A stretch of 64,000 nucleotides of DNA from Cylicocyclus nassatus (lineage: Eukaryota > Nematoda > Chromadorea > Rhabditida > Strongylidae): NCBI GenBank assembly GCA_958299035.1, contig CATQJL010000223.1, positions 76,649,600 through 76,713,599 on the forward strand, read 5' to 3'. Below the pieces are notes generated by a model. It was not told the origin of the DNA. It did no database searches and was given only the letters and a program-made list of their open reading frames with translations. Both the position numbers and the translations under genes were made by a program. Of the stretch, positions 21,316 to 33,021 are shown piece by piece (the first letter of the stretch is position 1; each line of letters begins with the position of its first letter).

Positions 21316-23840
21316 TAAGCCCTCTACCTTGCGGGGTTGGCAACTTGACAGCGGAGTAATCAAAGCACGAATTAGTAAACGGCTGGCAAGTCACTGTGAT
21401 AGGGCCGCACGCAATCAGTGGCCTCTTCAACTATGAAGTAGAGTGCGTCGGAGCACGCCATTAGAGGGTGTTTGATCACACCGAATCCTTCGTTCTTTTC
21501 ATAAAGAGGTAAAAAAGTGAGAAGACTAGGAACTTATTTTTGAAAACGAGTGTGGAGTACAAAGAAAGAATATTTTTTGGACACTAGACACACCGAGTGA
21601 AATAAAGCTTAAAAAGGAATCAAATATTCCAAAACTATATACTTTTGGAAGGGTCTAAAAAGGCACAACTCGTGAAGTGCAGTGTGCCTCGTGCAACTGC
21701 ACATGTTAAGTTACGAATGACTCGAATCACAGTTGCTAGAGTCCCTGCTCTTCGCATTATGATTTATCTAACGATTTATCCATTGGTTGACCAAACCTTT
21801 ACTGGGATCTTCATAGGCTCTGTTTTTTCAGACGCTTTTTGTGAGTTACATTTTTCATTCTTTTAATTTTTCTCTTACTCTTTCAAATTTTTTTCTCCTC
21901 TCAGCCATTTTTTGTGAGCACACGTTTTGAGCAACAAATAGTTAGAACATTGACCGAATTAGGGCGGAGAGAAACCTGTTCATAAGCCTATTTTTTCACG
22001 CTTGACATGGGCAAAAAGAGGTAAAGGAATTGACAAACCTTCCTCTCCAGTGTTCAATCCCTCTCCCCCCCCCCCCTCCTCTTCCCGCTTTCACTTACAA
22101 AAAAAATCCTTGTGGCCAAGACCTTATATTTGGATCGGAAACTTTGCTAACTGGTGATTTTGAGTCACTTTCCGGGCAATCTGCTATTTTCTATATACAA
22201 TGCAGTGACGTGACCTATCTCCCCCTCCCCCCCCCCCCCTCCCTCCCTTCCCGAGGCATGCGCCGTTCAAAAGAGGAAAAGGATGGCAAGAGGGGAAAAT
22301 TGTTCTGGTGTTTACAAGCTGCTCGTCACGCATCGCAAAGCCCGAGCACCTTATTCGTTATGAAGAAACGTGCCAAAAGTGAAGCCCCAGCAAGAAGTCG
22401 TCTCCGCTCGATTTTTTTCCGGACGGATGTGCTGCGCCTAATGAGCAACACAAAAAACAGAAGAAAGTTGGAATGTAAACGTGGAAGGAGCTCCATATAA
22501 CGAAGCCACCGAGATCATTGTGGTTAGCTGAATGAAACTAAAATAGGCTTAAATGATGGATACTGTAGTAAAGGGCCTAGGCATGAATGGTCGGCCCATT
22601 TTAGTAGAAGTCGATTTGCAAGAAAATGTGTGAAAGGAAAATCCGGTCATGAAAAATGTTTTCTTTCAGGTTTCTATTATGGTGACCTTGTATGGGACTC
22701 TGACGTACAAGACGCAAATGCGGACTTCTCTGGAACCTCTCTAACCACACGCTTTGCAGCTCTCATCATCTGCCGTCTCCTGCAAAAATCAAATCTCTAG
22801 AAAAGACTCAAAAGCGTCGTTTGGTAGTCGACGACCCATTCTTCAAACAGCTAGTTTTAATTGCTTGATTGGATAGTCAGGCATCTATACAATAAGTGAA
22901 CAGGCAGAAGAATTGTTCTGAATAGACGATAAACAGACAAATATAGAAAGATGGAAAATCATGAAGCTGATCCGGATAAAGTATGGATATGAAGTCAATT
23001 TCAGGCAGTATGATTAGTACGAAAATTTTTATCAGAAATTGAGAAGAAAAAATGTAGAAGAATCAATAAGGAAATACTTGAAATAGGAGATGACAAGGTC
23101 CTCCGATGGCTTGTCGCAAATGCACACGCAACCACCAAGTTTGCGACAGTCTTGTTACCGTACCCAGATCTATCTTTCTTTTACTTGGCTCTGCTTGTCC
23201 TTGTGCTTTCTCTCTTCTACCATCTTCAAAAGGTTCAAGTTCCCAATGTAACAGTAATTTGATGCCTCTTGTGTCTAGATCGAAAGTGAGGATGAATTTA
23301 AAAAACAGAAAATTAAAAATTATCAAAAGCATCATGTAAAACTGATTTGTGAAGCCCAAATTTTTTTTTCAAAAAATATCCAAAAATGCTATCAAAGCGT
23401 GATGCTGTAAAAACTATCCGCCATTATAATAGATCGAATCAAGTGTACAATTTGTTTCGTATCAAATGTGCTAAATCTTGGCAATGACGGAGAAGAATCA
23501 TCTCAGACGCGTTACTGCTTGTCAATAGACGCTCAAAGAGTAATTCTCCGTGCATACTATTTGAGACTAGTTGAAGTCGTACACCTTTTTCATAGCTTTC
23601 AAGCATTTGAATGTACGGCGCCATTTTTGGGATTAATTGCAGCAAGTTTCGACTCGCTTTAGGCGGAAATTGGATTGGCGGGCGTCCGCCTCACAACGGT
23701 TCGCGCCGCTTCGCAGCTGCAGTACACCATATCTTGTTAAGAACCCATGTATATGTCTCTTCATTCGTCTCAGTCTTAGCTTGGCAAAATGCTAGCACTA
23801 TGCGCTAGCGAGGCCGCAGCGGTGCGCACGCGTTGCTACG
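21316..23840. other. No gene seen; two poly-C runs
   Basis: Contains C-rich runs at about 22064-22078 and 22223-22240 that create a spurious proline-rich open frame. Around 23040-23340 both strands have open frames of under 100 codons with no known domain. Confidence 0.35.
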
Positions 23841-23841
23841 T

Positions 23842-23955
23842 ACAATACCGCTCACATTTTTTGAAAAATAGACGCGAATGTATGGACATGTACGTACATG
23901 TCCGTACATGTCCATACATTCGCGTCTATTGCTCAAAAAATGTGAGCGGTATTGT
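23842..23955. repeat. Near-perfect 53-bp-arm hairpin
   Basis: ACAATACCGCTCACATTTTT (23842) and its complement ending AGCGGTATTGT (23955) bracket arms that stay paired through GACGCGAATGTATGGACATGT. The centre holds repeated TACATGTCCGTACATG. The only notable mismatch is near TTGAAAAATAG / CTATTGCTCAA. It is short enough to be a tiny fold-back element or a cruciform-forming site. Confidence 0.7.
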
Positions 23956-24078
23956 AGAATGTTCCGCCCGTTCCGGGATGAGACCGACTGTAGCGCCCAA
24001 GTCGCTACAGATGCCATAACGGGTGTAAACTTCCAAAAATCTTTGTTGAAAAATAATTCTCTTTTTCTGAGTTGCCAA

Positions 24079-24122
24079 TAAGTTAGACTTCCTTGCCAGG
24101 ATCTGCAAGGAAGTCTAACTTA
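24079..24122. repeat. Perfect 18-bp hairpin with 8-base loop
   Basis: TAAGTTAGACTTCCTTGC is followed by CAGGATCT and then the exact reverse complement. It lies 120 bases after the larger hairpin. The arms are shorter than a typical miRNA precursor. Confidence 0.65.
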
Positions 24123-25579
24123 CGTTCAAGCAGGCAGAATGTTGAAGAGGAGAATAGAGTGTGGGAGAACAAATGGAAGAAATTGTTCGCTTTTTTGGGA
24201 TTCCTTCTATCACAAAAAATTATTTTAATTTTACATTTTTGAGTGTTCATATGGATTTAATCTTCAAGAGTATCTTTCTGACAAAAGGCTGCTCACTACC
24301 GCTCAACAACGAGTAATCAAAAAATTGGTATGTATCAAAGCGCTTAGAGTGTTTCCTTATAAGAAATGATGATTTCGCAAAAAGCCAAAAAATTCTTAGC
24401 AATTTCAATAGTTACCACTTCAACAGAAGCGAAGTTGAAAAGAAAAAACTAGGAAGATTGCGACATTTGATCTTCAGTAAGGTCGCGCTGGGGTCGTGCT
24501 TGAAAACTAAAGGGAGTTTTTTTCTTAAACAGCTACTCAGCTGATAACAGCTCACCGTGCAAATTTGTGTCGATACCGTATAAACACACATTGATTTTAC
24601 CACCAAAAGAGAAAATTTTATCAGAAAAAATCAAAGGGGAGTAGGGGTAATGACAGCATTTTGACGAAGGACGTGTCTTCTGAATTGCCGTCAGTGATGG
24701 TCGAATTCGTCGTGAACATTGACGTGACATCTTTAGGCAGCTGTCATGTCGCGCACTTGCTCTATTACTAATATGCTCAACCATCCGCGCTCTAGACATT
24801 TTAGAAATTTCTAATTCTAGCATATTGGCGCGAAAGTGCATACCCATCTATATCGACTGTTAGCGCATTTCTTCGGATGCTCTAAACTCTTTAGCATATT
24901 CATATTTGAGGAAAAATGGAGGAATACTGCAAAACAATCAATGTATTGGTTGATTAAGCAATCAATGCATTGATTGATTACTGTATGCACTAACAAATGC
25001 GATCGATACGTCAATTCTTTGGGGGAGGGGGAGGGGGAGGGGAGAAGGGAGAGTGAAACAGATTTTGCACTGTCTTGTCGCATTCATTATATACCAATAG
25101 AGAGCATTCAAAGTTATGCATTTTGGCGAAAAGCTGTAAAACAATCAACACTTTCAAAAAACGCGACCAACATATCGATTTTTCTGGAAAACGCAGATTT
25201 TTCCAGCTGTCATGTTGCACACTTTCTCTAGTACTAACAAGCTCAACGATCGGGTCTAGATTTTCAAAAAGTTTGGAATCAAACAAATTTGTATTAAAAT
25301 GCCGGATAATCGATTTAATGATTGGGTGCTGTATGTTGACAGGGCAATATGTAAACAATATATCGACTTTTTTCGAGAAAAAAAGCAGATTTTATAGCTG
25401 GCATGTACATTATAAACTAACATGCTATAAGTGCTCTACATGAAAGGCTCAAAGTCAAGCGTATTGGTAGGAAACTGTACAAAAATTGAGACTGTTAGGA
25501 ATATACGCGATCAACATAACCATTTCTTAGAAAAATTCGCCAGCTGTCATATTGCGCCGCGCGACGAATTTTTTTAACA
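24123..25579. other. No gene seen
   Basis: AT-rich; recurring phrases such as CAATCAATGCATTGATTGATT near 24960 form small palindromes. Holds the G-rich run at 25021. Confidence 0.35.
25021..25042 (+). other. G-quadruplex candidate
   Basis: Four G tracts (GGGGG, GGGGG, GGGGG, GGGG) are each separated by a single A, the strongest form of the quadruplex consensus. No gene start lies next to it. Confidence 0.5.
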
Positions 25580-26284
25580 GTGCTTGGGCAAAGGGCACAG
25601 TTCAACTGAGCAAGAAGGTTCAAATTTGTCTCGGAAAAAGTCTTGTTGATATACTTGTTGGTACCTGAATCATGGTATCGACGTTTCATAATCATATTTG
25701 AAGACAGTACCTTTTGTGCACTTTGTGGATTGCAAACTTGCTGCGAATTCCCATCATAGCCACTTCTTCAACCAAATTGTTTTTCTGCCAGTCGCTGCTG
25801 TTCCGTAAAAATGCAATGAACAAAAAGTTTGATAAGTTTTATTTTGAAAGGAAAATGTTATTGAATACAATACATTAATACAATGATATTGATGCAGATT
25901 GCAAGGTTCAAGTCACAACTCGCCAAGTAAAATCACCGCAACTGGGGGGACGGAACATTGTCGTGCAAGCCATAATTTCGCACCTAAGTGGTGTGCCGCC
26001 AAGCACATTATAAACACAAGCTCTTAAAAATACCACGACACTGCAAGCCCGACTCACTGAAGCAATTATTTTGGAACTCCAAAGATATTTTTGCATATCG
26101 ATGAAATTTGAGTCAGTAAAGATGTCAAAGGATAGAGAAGAACGTCTTCGTTACTATAAGCAACTAAATCTAACGTAATTCAGGGAATTCTAGACATTTA
26201 AACATAGAAAAAGGTGAAAGCTAAAGAACTAGATGAGGAAAAAGGACTTTGAATCCTGTTTGATATTTGGATTCACATGCCCTC
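25580..26284 (+). repeat. Dispersed 0.7-kb repeat, copy 1
   Basis: Matches 57834-58590 in the same orientation over its length. Shared blocks include GCAAAGGGcACAGTTCAA, GCCATAATTTCGCACCTAA, ACACTGCAAGcCC and CATTTGGATTCA. Small indels separate the copies. Both end at a GCCCTCT, after which the flanks differ. No coding frame is conserved between them. Confidence 0.65.
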
Positions 26285-26470
26285 TGTCGCGGCTCCGCGA
26301 TGCAGAGCGCTCCTCGGAACAGGAGGCCGGGGGCGCTGTTTGCCGCATTTGCCTGTCGCGCCTTTTGTAGGCTGCTGCAGGACCACCTCCGGCTTGGAAG
26401 GTAGCCAAGCGGCGGGGTATATAAGGCTGCCCGACAGAGCAGCCGCCGCCTTTTCGACTTTCGTGTAATT
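26285..26470 (+). promoter_or_regulatory. GC-rich TATA-box promoter candidate
   Basis: A sharply GC-rich block in an AT-rich region carries GGGGTATATAAGGC at about 26414. The TATA element is followed about 30 bases later by a possible start around GCAGCCGCCGCC. The transcript would run toward 26640 and the MULE. No clear coding sequence follows before the MULE arm, so the driven gene is unknown; a TE promoter or the head of a non-coding gene are alternatives. Confidence 0.4.
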
Positions 26471-26657
26471 ATTGATTAACTTGTCATACTCGGCTACGTT
26501 TTAAGCAGCTCCCGCATTCGAGGACTTTTGGTTGAGCGATTGAGTCTTCTTTTCGGATCTTGTGTATCGGTCGCGCGTAGGCGCAAGGAAGTTCGAAAGT
26601 TGTAGGTGAACATCATGCGGGAGTGGAGCTGGTGAGTGCGACAATATTACTTCTTCA

Positions 26658-26774
26658 GCCATCGTTCGGCTGTCTTACAGTAATATTGGCGTGAAATATA
26701 TTGGAGCCGGTGTAATTGCACTATGATTGTTACTTATTTCACGCCAATTTTAGCGCGTCATGCCGAACGATGGC
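26658..26774. repeat. Small fold-back repeat
   Basis: GCCATCGTTCGGC at the left mirrors GCCGAACGATGGC at the right, and AATATTGGCGTGAAATA pairs with TATTTCACGCCAATTTT inside. Total about 117 bases, directly before the MULE. Confidence 0.55.
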
Positions 26775-27076
26775 GGAAAAAATGTTTTTCATCCTATTTT
26801 TCTTTTGCGCATCTACTCCAACAAACAGTGGGATAGAAATCCGATTGTGATATACTGTTCTTATTTCTAGTCGCTCTCTCGCCTTGCTTAGTCGCACGAA
26901 TGAAGCTGACATTAACCTGGTAAGCTTTTAAAGTCAAAATGATGTGAATTTGCCTGTTTTTTTAGTGTTTTAATTGTTTTTTCTTCGCTTTTGAATACTT
27001 GGTATGCTCTCGATACTTTCGATAGAGAGCCACTAGTATGAGCATTATCGACTTCAAATATTGATTTCTATTGCAG

Positions 27077-27650
27077 AGTCTTGGGAGAGGTTGTCAGGCG
27101 ATGTACGCAAATCCAACGGGTTTGGGACCTGAGATAGCGTTCTTCAACATGTTACTGGTTAAAAAGAAGATCTTTTTATCAAAGTTGTTGTTTTGCTGTT
27201 TTTCAAGCGCATATGCTTTTCAACATCGTCCTTTAGCCTCTGGATGCACATTCACTTTTGCGACCAGAAGCGATTGAAGCCTGGTTCTACCTCTACAGAA
27301 CGACTTGTGAGTTATACACCAATGACTTTTATGTATAATTCATCAATACTACCAGATTTAGGTGACAAAACTTATCAAGAATGACGTTGGAATGCCTTTG
27401 AAGCGAATTAGAAATATGCGCGGGTGCGAAATGGTTACCAGTGAAGAGTGTCAAGAAAATCCCTGTTACATACAGGTCTGTCTACCACACGATAATGTTG
27501 TTTTTACTGTGATCATCCTATATTCAGAGATCTGATGGAACTGTTTTTATCTGCTAAGGTTTCAACTATCTCTATCTTCTATTTGCTGATAATCAAAAGG
27601 ATTTGTTCCCATTGGACAAATGGGTATACAACACCGAAGCTCTCCTCTAC
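27077..27650 (+). pseudogene. Captured GH47 alpha-1,2-mannosidase gene fragment
   Basis: Four exon-like blocks keep their order. 27077-27150: CQAMYANPTGLGPEIAFFN after a TTGCAG acceptor. 27237-27306: PLDAHSLLRPEAIEAWFYLY, before a GTGAGT donor. 27362-27475: GDKTYQE, WNAFEA, KYARVRNGY, between TTTAG and a GTCTG donor. From 27528: DLMELFLSA, YLYLLFADNQKDL, FPLDKWVYNTEA. LRPE and NTEA are the family's catalytic-Glu and calcium-binding motifs. In the cell GH47 enzymes trim mannose from N-glycans in ER or Golgi. Stops at 27382-27384 and 27409-27411 and a frameshift near 27559 show it is dead. Introns are retained, so it was taken from genomic DNA. It represents only the C-terminal part of the enzyme. 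Confidence 0.75.
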
Positions 27651-27883
27651 CAATTGATCATTAGCATATGCCCCTGACTATAGAGATGAGTACGGAAGTA
27701 GCTCTGTCCCTGCTAATCAGATCTTGAGAGCTGCCAGCAGGCCGCCGAAGATGTCATCTCAGTTTGGTTGAGCCAGTTCAGAGCTCATAATCGATTGACC
27801 TCATTGTGAGAGAGATCATGCTCAAGAGATTCATTCTTCATCAATCAATATGAAACACTGACATTAGCTCTAGTTACCCTTAG

Positions 27884-28070
27884 ACCCCGGACAGAGTTAA
27901 CGCGATTTGATCGCCGCGATTCAGTCGCGACAAGATAACTAATACGAGGTCATTGCATGCCGACAAGCTTGCATTTCGGTTATGATACTTTTCCAGTCCG
28001 AATTTTGAATGTGAAAATGACTGGAAAACACGGCGACGATCAAATCGCGTGAAGTCTGACCGGGGCCTTA
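27884..28070. mobile_element. Small fold-back element nested in the MULE left arm
   Basis: TTAGACCCCGGACAGAGTTAACGCGATTTGATCG pairs with CGATCAAATCGCGTGAAGTCTGACCGGGGCCTTAG. Its copy in the right arm is at 34484-34677. The CCCCGGtCAGACTTCAC end resembles that of the element at 39096-39250. Confidence 0.6.
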
Positions 28071-28371
28071 GGATTATTTGCAAACACATTCATTTTCAGC
28101 TGCTCCTGCCTATTCGCCTCGTAATATCTGTATGTATCTAAATAGAACTATGAGTTGTTTTGTTGTTATTTACTAACTTTTTTGACTTCTAGTCATTCAT
28201 TTGATGACTTTGATGAAACCTTGATGGATTTCTCATACTGTGATTCAATGTCCACTTTTTGTAGAAGAACTATAGTGCTTTTAATGCAGATATGCATCTA
28301 TGTCAGTTGTGAAGCGTCTTCTAAATCGTGTTGGTTTTCGTCCTACCTTTTGAATTCGCATTTACTCAAAG

Positions 28372-28500
28372 CAGTTCGATTAATCATGCGATTGTGATAT
28401 AGCTATTCTTATTTCCAGTCACTGTCGTACTGCGAAAGCCAAGCAAGGCGAGACAGCGGCTACAAATAAGTATAGCTATATCACAATTTATCGAACTGCT
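28372..28500. repeat. Internal copy of the MULE terminal motif, as a fold-back
   Basis: GATTGTGATATAGCTATTCTTATTTCCAGTC faces GCTACAAATAAGTATAGCTATATCACAATTT. The same string begins the MULE at 26843. Between them is AAGCAAGGCGAGACAGCG, also the subterminal sequence of the arms. It looks like a tiny internally deleted relative inserted in the arm; it is also present in the right arm around 34065-34175. Confidence 0.55.
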
Positions 28501-28676
28501 AGTTTGAGCCCAAGCTGACAGTAACCGAAAACATCACACGATAGGCTATTGCATATTTTTCATTCGCATTCAATTGTCGCCATTGCATTTGTTTACCAGA
28601 TAACCTTTTCCACATTCAAAAGGTAGTGCACATTTTTTTGTTTCAAACGTGACTATATTTTGATGTTTAGCTGCAA

Positions 28677-31600
28677 ATGCTGGATCCAAGCAAAGAAAAT
28701 GCCGGCGAAAGCAATGGAGCAAGTCTCAAGAAGTCTGTTGACGCTGGTGATGATCTCAAAAATGTATTCTGTTACAGTGGAGTCTGTCCGGAGTGTAGCA
28801 AGCACCTAGGAAAGAATTTATCTGCGCACCTGTTTGATGTACATAGTCACACTAAAGAGGAGATAGCCAATCTACAAGCCGCAAAGCGACGAAAAATACT
28901 TGGAGAACAGAATTATTTGTGTGATAGTTGCGAAACTACATTCGCCACGAAAAAAAACTTACTAGAGCATAATAAAATGGAACACGCATCCCGAAGAAAA
29001 ATCTCATGTCCCTTATGTGGAACTCCAATAAATGTAAGTTTTCCACTCGTGCTCATTTTTCATTACGAGAATTCATTTTCAGGACCACCACGACCTTGTA
29101 ATACATGCAAACGCAGTGCACGCTTCAGGAGACCGAACCTTCAGTGTGGAAACCATCAGCTTTAACAGCAAATCTGCTTTTCAAGTAAGCATACCATTCG
29201 TGGATGTATTTTTCCCATGTTTTTATGTTCTAATGGCCACGTTGTCATCGATTTTTATTTTTTGTGTACTGTGTCTTTTATTGTTTGATTATCTAGTTCG
29301 TTTCTATTTCCAGGACTGGAAGCATGCTCTAGAAGAGGAAGAGACTACTAGGTACGCTGTCCATTCGAAGAAGAAAGGAACAGATGGAGACATTACATAC
29401 ATGCGATGTAGTAGAGCCGAGCCTGGCCCATCTTACATAGAGAAGTGCTCAAATTCAAAAAAAACGGTCTTGTATTGCACAGCTTATATGAAGGTAAATT
29501 TTCCGCTTTCTTCTTCTTCGGGGTACCACTTCAGTGAATAGGTGACGGAAAATGAACGGACTATCAACGTAGAATTCTGCCGCACGCATTGCGGCCATGA
29601 GCCCGATGCTGCACTGCTGACAATGGACGCCAGTGCTGAGAAACAAATCCTCTCCTACCTAAGAAATGGATTCACGTATAAGCAAGTGCTAAGTCAAATT
29701 CGGGAGCGATGTCGAAATTCAAACAATTTGAGTTGCCGGTTGTATTTCACTACATCGCGAGACGTGCGGTTGGTAACTATAACATATAGTAACGAGATAA
29801 AAGCAAGTGTGTTTCAGAAGAATTGCATTGAAACACAATCTAGATCCAGCACGTAGACATAGTATCGACATTTTGTCGCTTGAAATGCGCATCGGAGAAC
29901 ACAACCCCGACGATGGGATACGGCATTATACAGCAGCAACAGATGCAAGCGGCGATAACTTCTCTCTTGGTGGGGACCACATAATACCAATAATTTTTTT
30001 TGAAAATTTACCGTGCAGTGATTGTGACGCCGATACAAAAAATTTGGTTGGAAAGCTATGCAAAACGCGCACTTTTGATGGACGATACTTTCAACCTTAC
30101 ACCGTACTCACTGCGACTAGCTTCCGTAGTGGTCCTAGACGAATGGGACATGGGGTTGCCAGCGGGATTTTTGCTTTCCTACAGGTAAAAACCAACTTCC
30201 GTTACGCAACTGTAACTCAAAAATCGTTTTCAGAATGACAGAGAACGAAGTTAGTATACTCTTTCAAGAAATTGTGCATCTACTTCCCCAGTTTGATACA
30301 GCATATTTCATGTCGGATGACAGTAATTCATTTTACAATGGATTCATAAAAGTTGTTCCTCAGTCATCAGCGAAAAAACTATTGTGCACATTTCATGTCC
30401 TTCAGAGCATAAAGAGATATTGCAAAAATCTCAAAAAGGTATGTCGACGAAATCCGACATCCCTAACAACTTCCTTTCAGCCGAGTCTTACATCTACCGT
30501 AATGGGTAAAATGTCAGAACTTTGCAAGAATCCGGATCGTGATTTCGATAATTACGCTTCTCTACTGTGCCTATTGCGACAAAATCGCGAAGAAAGTATG
30601 GTTCAGTACTTCGAGCGGAACTGGTAGGGTCACAACTACTCCTTTGGAGTTTTTGGTGTATCAGGAGCCCACGAATTTCCGAATGGGCAGGATACGTACG
30701 GAGAACATCCACTGTCAACACCTCTATGGCAATCGAGCGTTTCCACAGGAGATTGAAACATGAATTTATTCAAACGAAATCAAGTGTAAGAATTGATTCG
30801 CTGGTCGACTTGCTAATCAATCTAGTCCCCTGTATGGAAGAGGACAGAAGGATAAAAGTAACCATGATGGCTATGATCAACTCAGCAGCGCATCGACGCA
30901 TATATTTTAGATGGCCAGGAACGTTCGCGAAGGACGGCACAGACTTGCAGAGCAGCACAAGAGGCATGCCAACGCAATTAAGACGTACTGCGATGGACAC
31001 GTTACATCCCATGTAGAAAGCCCTGGATCTTGGCTAGTATGCGAAAGAAATCACACATATCATGTCAAGCAGATGCCATGCGATTGTGACGAAGTTGTGA
31101 GTACTAAAAAAACTTTCTTACGTACTTAGCAAAGAACATATTTCAGCTTAACAACCATTGCTACAATTGCAAGGCCTGCGGATACGGTTTCAAATGCACT
31201 TGCTTGGATGACCACACAGCCGGCGTTTCGTGCATTCATGTGCACATGGCACTCGTTTATAGTCCTGAAGGTCGGGCAGTTTGCGTTTTGGTGAAAAGAT
31301 GTATTTTATTGATTGCAGGAATGGTGACGTATTCGCACATGGTAGAAGGAGAGGTTGTTACTGCCACGGAGTCGGATGAAGCCGAGATGCCGGCGATTTC
31401 GGAAAGGGAAGTCCGGGACAGCGCCCTCGTAACAGAGACATCGGACACATGCAAAGAGCTTGTGCAGGCGATCACTGCTGTAAGTTGAGTTTTCATCTTG
31501 CATTCTTCAAAAAACATACTTCAGGAAATGGCCGCGATAAGAATGAAGGTAATCGCACTCTTGAAGGAACCGGGCGAGGACGTACGTACTCAGCTGATGT

Positions 31601-31835
31601 GTGTGAAGAGTCAGCTTGAAGACATCAACAACAATTTGAGATATGAGGGAGCCACCCTCGCAAGGCGATTAGACGCCAACCCAAGTGGGAGAATACCGAA
31701 ATTCAGAGGAATACGACTAATAAGGGTGAGTTCCGTTCAAAGATAATGATAATAGACAAGGATGCCGGCAAGATAATATTTTTGCTGCAGAGAACAGCAG
31801 CTCGCAACAGGAGAAGGACGCGGAAGACTTCGTAG
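28677..31835 (+). CDS. MULE transposase with C2H2 and SWIM zinc fingers (13 exons proposed)
   Basis: Proposed exons: 28677-29033, 29083-29184, 29314-29493, 29542-29768, 29818-29969, 30019-30184, 30234-30438, 30481-30623, 30665-30857, 30911-31096, 31147-31479, 31525-31725, 31791-31835; together 829 codons plus stop, with every phase matching. Three C2H2 fingers lie at residues 37-56, 82-103 and 111-132. The catalytic region has MDDTFN (about 361), FMSDDSNSFYNGF (about 423), CTFHV (446-450) and IERFHRRLK (E about 535), fitting the DDE triad. A SWIM finger (CTC, then CIH) lies at 654-668, and the C-terminus is basic. The enzyme would bind the arms and cut in the nucleus. The donor at 29769 (GTTGGT) and the short introns at 29970 and 30624 are inferred from reading frame and family fit. 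Exon 11 may hide a 48-base in-frame intron (31271-31318). Confidence 0.75.
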
Positions 31836-32517
31836 GATTTTCTATTTTTGGATTTGTTATTTTCTTTCATCTAGTTTTCAATGTTACTTTCTTTCATTTG
31901 ATTATCAAAGTTGCTTTCTTTCATATGCTTATCAGCCTACATCCTAATCAGAAGATTCCGGTGCTATATCTGCCTTTCAGTTAGATCTGTTGTACATTAG
32001 CTACGAATCATTTTCACTGTTGTCTTTCTTTTGATTTGCTTACTTCAATAGCGAGGACTTCTGTCATTCTCGCATCTCCGTTCACAACTTCTTCTTCACG
32101 CATCGCATTCAAACAGATAATTGTGTTTATATCTTTACCAATGTGTCATTTCTAATCTACCTCTTTTCTCTTTTCTGCCACACTCATTTTAGGTCCTATT
32201 GCTATCTGACTTAATAACGCAATAATCTTAAGTCGCAGCCGCTCTGCAATGTATTGAGTGACTCAGGTCTCGATGCAGTTGTATCTAAATTCTGATGCTT
32301 TTAAAGCATGTAATACGTAAGGCTCATAAAGATTGCGCCTTTTTAGTCGTGTCTTGTTGTTATGAAGGGTTCATTTACGCAAATAGTACGCTAAAGTCCG
32401 TAAGTTTTATGAACTCGTTTTTATATCTGAGCAAAGTTTGTGGCAGTCTAGCGTACAAAAAGTGCACAAAAGTCACAATCAGTCGGGTGTTATATTTTCC
32501 ACGAATCGACGATCGAC
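31836..32517 (+). other. 3' region of the transposase gene
   Basis: T-rich sequence with TTTCTTTCAT repeated (31862, 31889, 31917). No further exon is evident. A polyadenylation signal was not identified with confidence. Confidence 0.35.
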
Positions 32518-33021
32518 GATCGAAGATCGACGCTTTTTGTCATGATAGCTTATAGGCAGTTAACATTTTTCTAGACGATAAACTGGGTGCGTTCTGTATG
32601 ATATCTCTGTTAAAGGTGGTAACTAGTGGAGTATGCTTTGAACAACAAAGCAAGTCCTATAGCAAGACTGATGTCTTATTTGAAATTCTGATTTTCCTCT
32701 AAAGGAACGGCCATGGTTTACCGGCAACGGTTGTGGAGGTTGCCAAGGTTGTCAGAGAGCGGAGAACACACGGAGGGTACTATGGGATCTTACAATGACC
32801 GGCGGCCTCCGCGGCCGTTGCCGACAACCTATGACCGTTCCCTTAGAGTAAAATCTGAGTTATTTTAAATAAGACATTAGTCTTGCTAGGACTTGCTTTA
32901 TTGTTTAAAGCATACTTCACCAGTCTTAGCCTTCAACAGAGATATCATACAGAACGCACCCAGATTACCGTCTAGAAGAATGTCAACTGCCTACATCATG
33001 ACAAGAAGCGTCGATCTTTGT
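32518..33021. mobile_element. Fold-back element inside the MULE, about 500 bp
   Basis: GATCGACGCTTTTTGTCATGAT at the left mirrors ATCATGACAAGAAGCGTCGATC at the right. Inner blocks GGGTGCGTTCTGTATGATATCTCTGTT and AACAGAGATATCATACAGAACGCACCC are exact partners. The centre (32700-32850) is GC-rich. It lies between the gene's 3' end and the right arm. Confidence 0.7.

Larger units (their letters stand above)
26872..29121 (+). repeat. Left long inverted arm of the MULE
   Basis: Reverse complement of 33421-35675. The outer part is nearly identical between arms. The inner part, which overlaps transposase exon 1, intron 1 and the start of exon 2, is clearly more diverged. Contents from outside in: subterminal block, mannosidase exons (27077-27650), a fold-back element at 27884-28070, another at 28372-28500, then the start of the transposase gene. 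Confidence 0.8.

Noticed and set aside
22030..22500. A 156-codon proline-rich open frame
   Set aside because: It exists because two poly-C runs read as proline. No start context, splice pattern or domain.
26395..26430. Possible tRNA gene (GGTAGCCAAGCGGC)
   Set aside because: It resembles the D-arm of a Leu or Ser tRNA, but no B box, anticodon arm or acceptor pairing follows.
30600..30670. A disabling stop in the MULE transposase after ERNW
   Set aside because: A 41-base intron (30624-30664) with GTAGGG and TATCAG borders removes the stop and rejoins the frame at SPRISEWAG, matching the family.
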